NCBI RefSeq assembly: GCF_027531815.1
Contig: NZ_JAPZSK010000008.1
Location: 32,266-96,265 of the forward strand
Length of the DNA: 64,000 nt
Origin: Gemmatimonas sp.
GTDB taxonomy: Bacteria > Gemmatimonadota > Gemmatimonadetes > Gemmatimonadales > Gemmatimonadaceae
Direction: 5' to 3'
Part shown: piece after piece, positions 46,578-54,439 of the stretch
Numbering within the stretch: position 1 is the first letter of the stretch
How the letters are laid out: each line of letters begins with the position of its first letter
Position numbers and translations under genes: made by a program
The notes under the pieces: generated by a model
What the model was told of the DNA's origin: nothing
Database searches by the model: none
What the model saw: only the letters and a program-made list of their open reading frames with translations

Positions 46578-47342
46578 TCAGCGGCCGGGGCGACCCTTGG
46601 CCGACTTCGCCATGACCAGTGCCGTATCGATGGCCTGACGGAAGTCCTGATACGGGAGCGCGCCCTTCACCAGGAACGTGCCGATGATGAACGATGGCGT
46701 GGACTGCACGCCGGCCTGCGTGGCCTGCGCGATGTCGTTGTTCACGAGGTTCGCGATGGGCGCCGACACGCGGCACTTGTCGAACGCCGGCACATCGAGC
46801 GACAGGTCGCGGGCGAGCCGGGAGAGGAGCGGCGACACATCACTCATGCCGCGCGCGGTCCCGAAGTTGTCGAAGATGCCGTCGGCATACTCCCAGAACT
46901 TCCCCTGCGCCCCGGCGCACAGCGACGCCTGCGCCTGGGCGCGCGCGTGCGGGTGGATGCTTTCGAGGGGCAGGTGGAGGTATGCGAAGCGGATCTTGCC
47001 CGGATCGATGTAATCACGCTTGAGCCGCGCCATCGACGAATCGTGCCACTGCTTGCAGTAGGGGCACTGGAAGTCGCTGATCATGACGACCCACATGGCG
47101 CTTTCCGGCCCCATGAGGCGGCTGCGATCGGCCTTCTGCATCAAGGCCATGTCGGCCAGCGAGTCGCCCCCTGCGATGACTGGCTGGGCGGCCGTGGCCG
47201 ACGCCGGTTGCGCCGCCGTAGCGGTCGAGTCGGTGCCGCCGGTGCGCTGGCGGGCGGCGGCATCGGCCCGCCCGCAGGCGGCCGTGGTGCCCAGCCAGAG
47301 AAGAAGTGCTGCAGCGCGGAGAACGGGGGAGGTACGGGCCAT
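46578..47342 (-). CDS. DsbA-family thioredoxin-fold lipoprotein
   Basis: A 254-residue lipoprotein (lipobox TAAC, Cys23) with a low-complexity Ala/Thr linker, then a DsbA-type domain. The active site is C93-P-Y-C96 in 'DFQCPYCKQWH', and the cis-Pro loop is 'STPSFIIG'. Domain order matches BdbD/DsbG-like disulfide exchange proteins acting in the periplasm. It is followed by waaA on the same strand. Confidence 0.9.
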   Translation of the reverse strand: MARTSPVLRAAALLLWLGTTAACGRADAAARQRTGGTDSTATAAQPASATAAQPVIAGGDSLADMALMQKADRSRLMGPESAMWVVMISDFQCPYCKQWHDSSMARLKRDYIDPGKIRFAYLHLPLESIHPHARAQAQASLCAGAQGKFWEYADGIFDNFGTARGMSDVSPLLSRLARDLSLDVPAFDKCRVSAPIANLVNNDIAQATQAGVQSTPSFIIGTFLVKGALPYQDFRQAIDTALVMAKSAKGRPGR

Positions 47343-47451
47343 GTCAGAAGCCTAGCGCCCCGAGCCGCGGCGCGCACGGTCCGGGGGTGAGTTGAGGCGA
47401 CCCCAGGCTGGCACTTTGGCCATGACGCGGGAGTATAGTACCTCTGTGCAC

Positions 47452-48288
47452 ATGAACCGACCGAAGGGACGACCACGGTGGCTGGTGTGGCTCCTCGCCA
47501 TGATGGGCGCGGCGGCGCCGCTGGGGGCGCAGCCGCCGGCGTTGCCGCAACCGGTGGGCTATGTCAACGACTTTGCCAACGTCATTCCCGACGAGGTGGA
47601 GCGGCGCCTGGTGGCGCTGGCGGAGCGGCTCAACGCCGCCACGCGCGGCGACATGGTTGTGGTCACGCTCCCCGATCTGGCCGGTCGCCCGGTGGAAGAG
47701 ACGGCCCTGCGGCTGGGACGCGAGTGGAAGATCGGCGCGGACGCGCAGATCGGCGACGCGGCCCGCAACGCCGGCGTGGTCATTCTCATCGTTCCCAAGG
47801 AATCGGCGCAGGACGGCCGTGGCCGCTGCCGGATCGAGACGGGGCAGGGCGCGGAGGGGTTTCTCACCGACGCCACGGCCGGGGCGCTCTGTCGAGAGCA
47901 GGGTGATCGGTTTCGCGCCCAGGACTACGGCGGTGCCATCGAGGCCATCGCGTTTGGTGTGGCCGATCGGTACGCCGCCGCGTTCAACGTCACTCTGGAC
48001 GGGCAGCCCCGGGCGCCACAGCGCTCATCGCGCAGTCGCCCCAACGGCGGCGGTTTTCCGGTGGCGCTGGTCATCATCATCGTCCTGTTCGTGCTCAGCT
48101 CCTTTGGCGGACGACGGCGACGGGGGTGCATGGGGTGCCTCCCCATCCCGATCCCGGGCCCCGTGATCTACACGGGCGGGTCGCACGGATGGGGTGGCGG
48201 CGGCTTCGGCGGCGGCGGTGGCGGCGGGTTTGGTGGCTTCGGCGGTGGTGGCGGTTTCAGCGGTGGTGGCGGTGGCTCTGACTGGTAA
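47452..48288 (+). CDS. TPM-domain (YgcG-type) membrane protein
   Basis: A 278-residue protein: signal peptide (about 1-26, ending GAQ), TPM domain (about 30-165: 'VGYVNDFANVIPDEVERRLVALAERLNAATRGDMVVVTLPDLAGRPVEETALRLGREWKIG'). One membrane span follows (about 201-217), then a Cys/Pro loop and a long Gly-rich tail ending SDW, as usual in this family. TPM proteins often pair with LemA, as here. ATG 47452 is used; a -10-like TATAGT lies at 47434. Confidence 0.88.
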   Translation: MNRPKGRPRWLVWLLAMMGAAAPLGAQPPALPQPVGYVNDFANVIPDEVERRLVALAERLNAATRGDMVVVTLPDLAGRPVEETALRLGREWKIGADAQIGDAARNAGVVILIVPKESAQDGRGRCRIETGQGAEGFLTDATAGALCREQGDRFRAQDYGGAIEAIAFGVADRYAAAFNVTLDGQPRAPQRSSRSRPNGGGFPVALVIIIVLFVLSSFGGRRRRGCMGCLPIPIPGPVIYTGGSHGWGGGGFGGGGGGGFGGFGGGGGFSGGGGGSDW

Positions 48289-48297
48289 GGAATGGAC

Positions 48298-49050
48298 ATG
48301 GCAGCCAAGACGATGACGCTCGATGACCTGGTCGCGCAGCTGACGCACGTGCACGGCGATGCCCTGCAGGCGGTCGTGCTGTACGGCTCTGCCGCGAGTG
48401 GTGAGGACATTGCCGGCCGATCGGATCTCAACGTGCTGGCCATCGTGCACACCATGTCGCTCGCCTCGCTTCGGGCGCTTGGCCAGACGATGCGTGCCTG
48501 GCAGGAGGCGGGGCACCCCCCCGTGCTGGAGCTGACCACGGCCGAGTGGGTGTCGTCGGCCGACGTGTTTCCCATGGAGTACGCGGACATTCTCGAGCGG
48601 CATCGCGTGCTGGCCGGGTCGCTGCCGCTGGAGGGTGTCACGGTCTCCCTCTCCGACTTGCGGCTGCAGGTGGAGCAGGAGGCCATGGGCAAGCTGCTGC
48701 GGCTGCGCCGGGGCGTCATGCTGGCCGGCACCGACATCGACCGACAGCAGGAGCTGCTGCGAGCCAGCCTCAGCACGCTGCTGGTCATCTTCCGCGGTGT
48801 CATGCGCCTGCAGGGTGACGTGCCGCCGCGCGACAGCGCCCAGGTCATCGCCGCCGTGAGCGCCCGCTGCGGCTTTCCGGCGGAGCCCTTCGAACGGGTG
48901 CTGGCCTACAAGCGTGGCTCGGCGATGCCGTCCGGCGACACCGAACGCGTGCTGGAGGGGTATGTCGAGGGGATGACGGCTCTCGTGGCCTATCTCAATC
49001 GCTTCCAGCTGCCGGGGCAGACGATTATTGCCGGCCTGCTTCCGCAGTAG
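48298..49050 (+). CDS. Nucleotidyltransferase-fold protein
   Basis: A 250-residue protein with a pol-beta-type nucleotidyltransferase core: 'VVLYGSAASGEDIAGRSDLNVLAIV'. The GS (30-31) and first Asp (D43) are present but the second metal-binding Asp is Asn (N45). The rest (about 110-250) is helical, like the C-terminal part of aminoglycoside nucleotidyltransferase/HEPN-linked proteins. The altered motif may impair catalysis. The ATG at 48298 is preferred over 48292 because AAGGA lies at a better distance. It sits between the TPM and LemA genes. Confidence 0.7.
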   Translation: MAAKTMTLDDLVAQLTHVHGDALQAVVLYGSAASGEDIAGRSDLNVLAIVHTMSLASLRALGQTMRAWQEAGHPPVLELTTAEWVSSADVFPMEYADILERHRVLAGSLPLEGVTVSLSDLRLQVEQEAMGKLLRLRRGVMLAGTDIDRQQELLRASLSTLLVIFRGVMRLQGDVPPRDSAQVIAAVSARCGFPAEPFERVLAYKRGSAMPSGDTERVLEGYVEGMTALVAYLNRFQLPGQTIIAGLLPQ

Positions 49051-49091
49051 CTTTCCGTCGCATCCTCAACGTCATCATCCAGGAGTGTTCC

Positions 49092-49688
49092 GTGGCGTTC
49101 ATTCGTCAGACTCGTCGTCGCGCGATGATCTTCGCGCTCACCATGCCGCTCGCGTTCGGGGCGTGCGGGTACAACAGCATTCAGGCGTACGACGAAACGG
49201 CCGCCCAGGCCAAGCAGAATATCGACGCCCAGCTGCAGCGGCGCGCTGATCTCATTCCCAATCTGGTGAACACCGTGAAGGGGTTTGCCGCGCAGGAGGA
49301 GAAGGTGCTCACCGAGGTAACACAGGCGCGCGCGGGGTTGGTGGGGGCCCTGCAGAAGCCTGGCGGTTCCGATCCGGCGGAGCTGGCTAACGCCAACGCG
49401 CAGCTCACCGGCGCCCTGGGGCGCCTGACGGTGGCCATCGAGGCCTATCCCGAGCTCAAGTCCAACGAGAACTTCCTGCGCCTGCAGGATGAGCTCACGG
49501 GGACCGAGAACCGCATTGCCGTATCGCGGACCGACTACAACAACGCGGTGCGGCAGTACAACGAGTACATCCGCAAGTTCCCCGCGGTCCTCACGGCCAA
49601 GGCCACGGGCGCCAAGGCCCGTGAGTACTTCGAAGTGACGGATGCGGCGGCACGTACGGCGCCCACGGTCGACTTCTCGAAGGACTGA
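49092..49688 (+). CDS. lemA: LemA family lipoprotein
   Basis: A 198-residue LemA protein: lipobox FGAC (Cys25), then 'YNSIQAYDETAAQAKQNIDAQLQRRADLIPNLVNTVKGFAAQEEKVLTEVTQARA' and 'LKSNENFLRLQDELTGTENRIAVSRTDYNNAVRQYNEYIRKFP', the family's coiled-coil core. GTG 49092 has a strong AGGAG site. LemA proteins are membrane-anchored with unknown function, often next to TPM genes. It converges with metG, 19 bases away. Confidence 0.92.
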   Translation: MAFIRQTRRRAMIFALTMPLAFGACGYNSIQAYDETAAQAKQNIDAQLQRRADLIPNLVNTVKGFAAQEEKVLTEVTQARAGLVGALQKPGGSDPAELANANAQLTGALGRLTVAIEAYPELKSNENFLRLQDELTGTENRIAVSRTDYNNAVRQYNEYIRKFPAVLTAKATGAKAREYFEVTDAAARTAPTVDFSKD

Positions 49689-49707
49689 ATACCGGGGGGC
49701 CGCCGTC

Positions 49708-51240
49708 TCAGGCCGGTCTCGGGAACAGCGGCTCCCCCTTTTGCACGCGCCACCCCGCCACGTCGAGCCCCGCGAGCGTATCGACGCGCTGGTCGGCCAC
49801 GTGGCCCGGCCCGCCGAGGTGCGTCCACAGCTGCTGCGTCTTGGTGGGCATGAAGGGCGCGAGCAGCACGGTCTGGGTCGCGATGCGACGAATGAGTGAG
49901 GCCAGGATGACGGCCAGCTCGTCGCGTCGCGCGGGATCCTTGGCCACGGCCCACGGCGCCGTGGCGGCGGTGTATTCGTTGGCACGCTGTGTCATGCGAT
50001 ACACGGCGGCGAGTCCGTCGTGCAGCAGCCAGCCGTGCTCGCCGTGCATGGCGGCATGGTACGACGCGAGGTCGGCGGCATCGGCCTCCTCCGCTGCCGG
50101 ATGCGCCGCCGCAGGCACCACACCGTCACAGTACTTCTCCACCATCGCCATGGCGCGGCTCGCGAGGTTGCCGAATGCATTGGCGAGGTCGCTGGTGTAG
50201 CGCTCCTCGAAGCGCTCCCACGAGAAGTTGCCATCGCCGTCGAAGGGCACCTCGCGCAGCAGCACGTAGCGGAACGCGTCGGCACCAAAGCGATCAATGG
50301 CTTCACCCAGATCGAGCTTCACGCCGGCGCTTTTGGAGAAGCGCTCGCCACCCAGCGACACGAAGCCGTGCGCCCACACCTGCCGCGGCAGCGGCAGCCC
50401 GGCAGCGTGCAGCATGGCCGGCCAGATCACCACGTGAAAGCGCGTGATGTCCTTGCCAATGATGTGCAGGTCGGCCGGCCAGTGCTGTTCGAACCCGTCC
50501 TGGGGAAACCCGGTGGCGGTGAGGTAGTTGGGGAGCGCGTCGAACCACACGTACGTGCCCTGCGTTTCGCCGTTGGACAACGGCAGGGGAAAGGGCACGG
50601 CCCAGTCGAGGCGCGCGCGCGACGCCGAGACGTCTTCCAACCCCTGATCGAGCAGGCCGAGGATTTCGTTGCGACGGCTCTCGGGCTCGCAGAACGACGG
50701 ATTGGTGGTGAGCAGGTCGCGCAGGAACTCCTGATACTTGGACAGCCGGAAGAACCAGTTGCGCTCTTCCACTTCCTCGAGCACCCGGGTGGGGTGCAAC
50801 ACGCACTTGCCGTCGGCGTCGATGTCGGCGTCCTGCTTGAAGGCCTCGCAGCCAACGCAGTACCGCCCCGTGTAGGAGCGCTCGTAAAAATCATCGGGGC
50901 TGCGCTCGGCGATGCGCCTGATCAGGGCGGCGACACCGGCCTTGTGATGCGCTTCGGTGGTGCGGATGAACTGGTCGTAACTGATGTCGAGCTTGGCCCA
51001 CATGGACTGGAAGCGGGCCGCGATCTGGTCGGTAAAGGTCTGCGGCGCCATGCCTTCGCGGGCGGCGGTCTGCTGGACCTTCTGCCCGTGCTCGTCCATG
51101 CCGATCAACAGATGCACGTCGTCACCGCACTGGCGCCGATACCGCGCGATCACGTCGGCGCCGATCTTCTCCAGCGCATGGCCAAGATGCGGATCGCCAT
51201 TCGCATAATCGATGGCGGTCGTCAGATAAAATCGCGGCAT
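49708..51240 (-). CDS. metG: Methionyl-tRNA synthetase
   Basis: A 510-residue class I synthetase charging tRNA-Met. The HIGH motif is HLGH (18-21), the KMSKS loop is FSKS (301-304) in 'GERFSKSAG', and 'YTGRYCVGCEAF' plus 'CVLHPTR' give a single zinc knuckle of Cys-x2-Cys and Cys-x2-His type. 'WFFRLSKYQEFL' and 'YVWFDALPNYLTA' mark the connective and catalytic parts. The C-terminal EMAP-II-like tRNA-binding domain of longer MetG proteins is missing. The upstream side carries the inverted-repeat element, so its own promoter must lie within it or beyond. Confidence 0.96.
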   Translation of the reverse strand: MPRFYLTTAIDYANGDPHLGHALEKIGADVIARYRRQCGDDVHLLIGMDEHGQKVQQTAAREGMAPQTFTDQIAARFQSMWAKLDISYDQFIRTTEAHHKAGVAALIRRIAERSPDDFYERSYTGRYCVGCEAFKQDADIDADGKCVLHPTRVLEEVEERNWFFRLSKYQEFLRDLLTTNPSFCEPESRRNEILGLLDQGLEDVSASRARLDWAVPFPLPLSNGETQGTYVWFDALPNYLTATGFPQDGFEQHWPADLHIIGKDITRFHVVIWPAMLHAAGLPLPRQVWAHGFVSLGGERFSKSAGVKLDLGEAIDRFGADAFRYVLLREVPFDGDGNFSWERFEERYTSDLANAFGNLASRAMAMVEKYCDGVVPAAAHPAAEEADAADLASYHAAMHGEHGWLLHDGLAAVYRMTQRANEYTAATAPWAVAKDPARRDELAVILASLIRRIATQTVLLAPFMPTKTQQLWTHLGGPGHVADQRVDTLAGLDVAGWRVQKGEPLFPRPA

Positions 51241-51290
51241 GCCCCAATGTAACTACGGCTGGTCGGGGATTGGGTCGGGGGCCGGGTCGC

Positions 51291-51450
51291 GGTACTTCCA
51301 CTGCGGTCGGGGTACTGCCACTGCGGTCTGGGTACCGCCACCACGGTCGGGGTCTTCCTCCAGTCGTGGTCTCCGTCGGGTCAGGGTCTTTACGGCAGTC
51401 TGGGGGTGGGCTCCGGTCTGGCCGTTGCTTCGCTCGGCGTCTGGGGGCGG
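51291..51450. repeat. Left arm of a ~160-bp inverted repeat
   Basis: This stretch matches the reverse complement of 51999-52158 almost base for base; the inner 120 bases differ at only one or two positions and the outer 40 at a few more. It is built from ~20-base subunits (a ccactgcggtcggggtac-type core repeated three to four times at 51293-51352). With the right arm it encloses a four-helix-bundle gene. It begins 51 bases before the metG start codon on metG's upstream side. Confidence 0.9.
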
Positions 51451-51596
51451 TAGGGGGGCCCCGACCCCGACGCCCAGCGCAGCGCCGGCCCCCCAACCCC
51501 GACCCCGACCGCGGTCGCCCCGACCCCCGCGTCGTTATGGCCCAACGGGCAATGTTCGGATGACACACGAGTGCGGAAGTCGTGCAATCATGGGCC

Positions 51597-51953
51597 ATGC
51601 CCAGTCATCGCGATCTCAAAGTGTGGCAGCGGTCTCAAGACCTTTCGGCGCGCATCCACGATATCACGCGCGGCCAACTCTCCGCCTCAGCACCCGACCT
51701 TGTTGCTCAACTGCGCCGTTCCTCGCAGTCGATCGGTGCGAACATTGCCGAAGGACGTGGCCTCCGCACCAATCCGCAGTTCAAGCGGCACCTCGACATT
51801 GCGCTCGGGTCCGCCGCGGAAACCGACGCGCATCTCACCGTGTGCCTCGACCAAGACCTCCTGCCGGCCAAAACGGTTCTCGATCTGCGCGACGACCTGT
51901 CGACGATTCAGCGGATGCTCGTGGCGCTGAAGGCCAGTCTACCGGCCAAGTAA
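51597..51953 (+). CDS. Four-helix-bundle protein (S23/IVP family)
   Basis: A 118-residue protein of the four-helix-bundle family first known as S23, encoded in 23S rRNA intervening sequences, and also seen as a partner in some retroelements. Landmarks are 'HRDLKVWQRSQDLSARI', 'QLRRSSQSIGANIAEGRGL', 'FKRHLDIALGSAAETDAHL' and 'DDLSTIQRML'. ATG 51597 gives the family's usual start. It is on the plus strand, opposite to metG, ricT, accA and dnaE around it, and sits centrally between two long inverted-repeat arms. Molecular role unknown. Confidence 0.9.
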   Translation: MPSHRDLKVWQRSQDLSARIHDITRGQLSASAPDLVAQLRRSSQSIGANIAEGRGLRTNPQFKRHLDIALGSAAETDAHLTVCLDQDLLPAKTVLDLRDDLSTIQRMLVALKASLPAK

Positions 51954-51998
51954 GCCGCCCCCCGCCCCAGACTGCCGCAAAGCCCCCGACCCAGACTG

Positions 51999-52158
51999 CC
52001 GCCCCCAGACGCCGAGCGAAGCAACGGCCAGACCGGAGCCCACCCCCAGACTGCCGTAAAGACCCTGACCCGACGGAGACCACGACTGGAGGAAGACCCC
52101 GACCGTGGTGGCAGTACCCAGACTGCAGTGGATGTACCCCGACCGCAGTGGCAGTGCC
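51999..52158. repeat. Right arm of the ~160-bp inverted repeat
   Basis: Reverse complement of 51291-51450 (position x pairs with 103449 minus x). It starts 45 bases after the four-helix-bundle stop and ends 16 bases before the end of ricT. Just inside it, at 51968-51998, extra partial copies of its 'agactgccg' subunit are present. A transcript across the unit could fold into a 160-bp stem. Confidence 0.9.
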
Positions 52159-52174
52159 CAGACCCACCCCCGAC

Positions 52175-53428
52175 TCAGACCCCGTCGTCGTCCGTGTGCG
52201 AGTCGTCGGCGGGGTCGCTGTCGTCGCTGTCGTCGCTGTCGTGCGGCTCGTCGCCCGCCTTGCGCCGTTCTTCTGCCGCGCGCAGTCGGCGGCCGCCGCG
52301 CCGTCCCCGGCGCCGCTTGCGCTTCGGCGCGCCCTCGGTCGCCGCCGAGTCCACCGCTGCTGCCTCCATCGGCGTCTCAACCGCCACCTCCGCCTCCACC
52401 TCCGCCTCCACCTCCACCTCCACCTCCACCTCCGCCTCCCCCTCCACCGCCTGCGCTACCGTAAACGCCTCGAACTCCATCGTGTCGAGCATCGACATCG
52501 ACTGCGGTTCGAGTTCCGCCACCGCCACCACCGTCTCCACCGCATACTCCGCGGTCGACGACTCCAGCGTCCGCTCCTCCGCGCCGCCGCCGTGCTCGGC
52601 GCCTCCCATCTCCGCCTTGAGCTCTGCCAGCGCCACGACCCGCGTGTCCCCGTCGACCGTGCGCAGCGTGACCCGCTCGTTGAAGATGTCGCAGGCCACC
52701 ACTTTTTCTTCGCCGCGCGTGGTGACGAGGATCTTCCCCTCCTTGGGGAAGCGCCGGCGACTCTGCACATAGAACTCGTGCTCGTAGCGCAGGCAGCACA
52801 TGAGCCGTCCGCACGCGCCGGAGATCTGCTGCGGGTTGAGCGACAGCTTCTGGTCCTTGGCAACGCCGAGGTTGACCGGGCGCAGATCGGGCAGCCAGCT
52901 TGCCGAGCAGTACTCGCGGCCACAGCGCCCAACACCGCCCAGACGCTTCGCCTCGTCACGGACGCCGATCTGCTTGAGTTCGATGCGCGACTTGAAGAGC
53001 GCGGCCAGGTCGCGCACGAGCCCGCGAAAGTCGACCCGTCGGTCGGCCGTGAAGTAGAGGGTGAGCTTGCGGCGATCCCACTGCCACTCGGCGTCCGTCA
53101 GCTTCATCACCAGGCCGTTGGCCTTGACCCGCTCCATCGATGTGCGGCGCGCGCGTTCGTTCTCGGCCGTCAGCTCGCGGTCGAGGCGTTCATCGTCGGC
53201 CGTGGCCAGGCGCAGCGCCTGGCGTGGCGGCGGGGCCGTGCCGCAGCCGTGCGCGCACCCCTTGCAGCGCACCTCGGCGAGTTCACCCGTGGCATGCACC
53301 CGGCCGAAATCTTCACCGCGGTCGGCTTCCACGATGACGCCGGCGCGCAGCGGGGGCGGCGCGTCGCCGTCCCACGAGAAGAATTCCTTCCGGTTGCCCC
53401 GGAACGCGACCTCGATGAGATGCCCCAC
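52175..53428 (-). CDS. ricT: PSP1-domain protein (RicT/YaaT type)
   Basis: A 417-residue protein. The first 275 residues are the PSP1/RicT core: 'IEVAFRGNRKEFF', 'CKGCAHGCG', 'LMKLTDAEWQWDRRKLTLYFTADRRVDFRGLVRDLA'-like strands, 'GVRDEAKRLGGVGRCGREYC', 'QKLSLNPQQISGACGRLMCCLRYE'. The cysteines are those that hold an Fe-S cluster in the B. subtilis Ric complex, a partner of RNase Y. The last 140 residues are a low-complexity tail: an Glu-Val repeat, a basic KRKRRRGRR patch and an acidic Asp/Ser end. It lies 12 bases after accA. Confidence 0.88.
   Translation of the reverse strand: MGHLIEVAFRGNRKEFFSWDGDAPPPLRAGVIVEADRGEDFGRVHATGELAEVRCKGCAHGCGTAPPPRQALRLATADDERLDRELTAENERARRTSMERVKANGLVMKLTDAEWQWDRRKLTLYFTADRRVDFRGLVRDLAALFKSRIELKQIGVRDEAKRLGGVGRCGREYCSASWLPDLRPVNLGVAKDQKLSLNPQQISGACGRLMCCLRYEHEFYVQSRRRFPKEGKILVTTRGEEKVVACDIFNERVTLRTVDGDTRVVALAELKAEMGGAEHGGGAEERTLESSTAEYAVETVVAVAELEPQSMSMLDTMEFEAFTVAQAVEGEAEVEVEVEVEAEVEAEVAVETPMEAAAVDSAATEGAPKRKRRRGRRGGRRLRAAEERRKAGDEPHDSDDSDDSDPADDSHTDDDGV
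52380..52441. repeat. Hexamer microsatellite in ricT
   Basis: A run of cctccN hexamers (cctcca/cctccg) that codes on the minus strand for alternating Glu with Val or Ala. It remains in frame and is a likely site for slippage-driven length change in the RicT tail. Confidence 0.8.
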
Positions 53429-53440
53429 GCCGCGCCCTGC

Positions 53441-54409
53441 CTACTCGGTGAACTGGCCCATGCGCAGGAACTTCTCGCGACGGCGGCGCACGAGCTTGTC
53501 CGGCTTGAGCCGGCGCAGCTCCTCGATGTTGCGAACGAGCGCATCGCGCAGCGACTTCGCCGTGGTCGTGTGATCGGAGTGCGCGCCGCCGGCCGGTTCC
53601 TTCACCACTTCGTCGATGATGCGCAGTTCGAGCAGGTCGGTGGCGGTGATGCGCAGCGCCGACGCCGCCTTCTCGCGCATCTCGGGGCTCTTGCCGTCCT
53701 TCCACAGGATGGCCGCGCACCCTTCCACCGAAATGGTGGAGTACACCGAGTTCTCGAGCATGAGCACGCGGTCGGCCACGCCAAGCGCCAACGCGCCGCC
53801 CGACCCGCCTTCGCCAATGACGGTGGCCACGATGGGCACCTGCAGGTTGCTCATCTCGAGGAGGTTGCGCGCGATCGCCTCGCTCTGGCCGCGTTCCTCG
53901 GCGCCCAGCCCCGGCCACGCACCCGGCGTGTCGATGAAGGTGATCACCGGCACCTGGAACTTCTCCGCCAGCTTCATGAGGCGCAGCGCCTTGCGGTAGC
54001 CCTCGGGATGCGGCATGCCGAAGTTGCGCTTGAGATTCTCCTTCGTGTCGCGGCCACGTTCGTGGCCGATGACCATCACGGTCTCCCCATCGAGTCGCGC
54101 CCAGCCGGCCATGATGGCCGCGTCCTCGCGGAACAGGCGGTCGCCGTGCAGCTCGATGAAGTCGGTGAAGGCGTGCCGGATGTAGTCGGACGTGAACGGG
54201 CGGCGCGACATGCGCGCCACCTGCACCCGCTGCAGGGGCGTGAGATTCTGGTAGATCTGCACGCGCACCTCACCCAGCTTCTGCTCGAGCGGGGCGATCT
54301 CGCGTGCCACGTCGATGGACTGGTCGGCAGCGAGTCGCTTGAGCTCCTCGATCTGCTTTTCGAGTTCCGCAATGGGGCGCTCGAACTCGAGAACAGGGGC
54401 AGCAGCCAT
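53441..54409 (-). CDS. accA: Acetyl-CoA carboxylase carboxyltransferase subunit alpha
   Basis: A 322-residue AccA protein, usual length, which with AccD moves the carboxyl group from biotin to acetyl-CoA in fatty acid synthesis. 'LEFERPIAELEKQIEELK', 'HGDRLFREDAAIMAGWARLDGETVMVIGHERGRDTKENLKRNFGMPHPEGYRKALRLMKLAEKFQVPVITFIDTPGAWPG' and 'GEGGSGGALALGVADRVLMLENSVYSTISVEGCAAILWKD' are diagnostic. It lies 30 bases after dnaE and 12 before ricT on the same strand. Confidence 0.97.
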   Translation of the reverse strand: MAAAPVLEFERPIAELEKQIEELKRLAADQSIDVAREIAPLEQKLGEVRVQIYQNLTPLQRVQVARMSRRPFTSDYIRHAFTDFIELHGDRLFREDAAIMAGWARLDGETVMVIGHERGRDTKENLKRNFGMPHPEGYRKALRLMKLAEKFQVPVITFIDTPGAWPGLGAEERGQSEAIARNLLEMSNLQVPIVATVIGEGGSGGALALGVADRVLMLENSVYSTISVEGCAAILWKDGKSPEMREKAASALRITATDLLELRIIDEVVKEPAGGAHSDHTTTAKSLRDALVRNIEELRRLKPDKLVRRRREKFLRMGQFTE

Positions 54410-54439
54410 GACTATCCTGGAAAGCTCACGCGCCGCTCC

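Noticed and set aside
51597..51953. Diversity-generating retroelement
   Set aside because: Four-helix-bundle genes can accompany such elements, but there is no reverse transcriptase and no template/variable repeat pair with adenine-specific differences.
52380..52441. Short repeats as a CRISPR or regulatory array
   Set aside because: They are an in-frame hexamer microsatellite within the ricT coding region.
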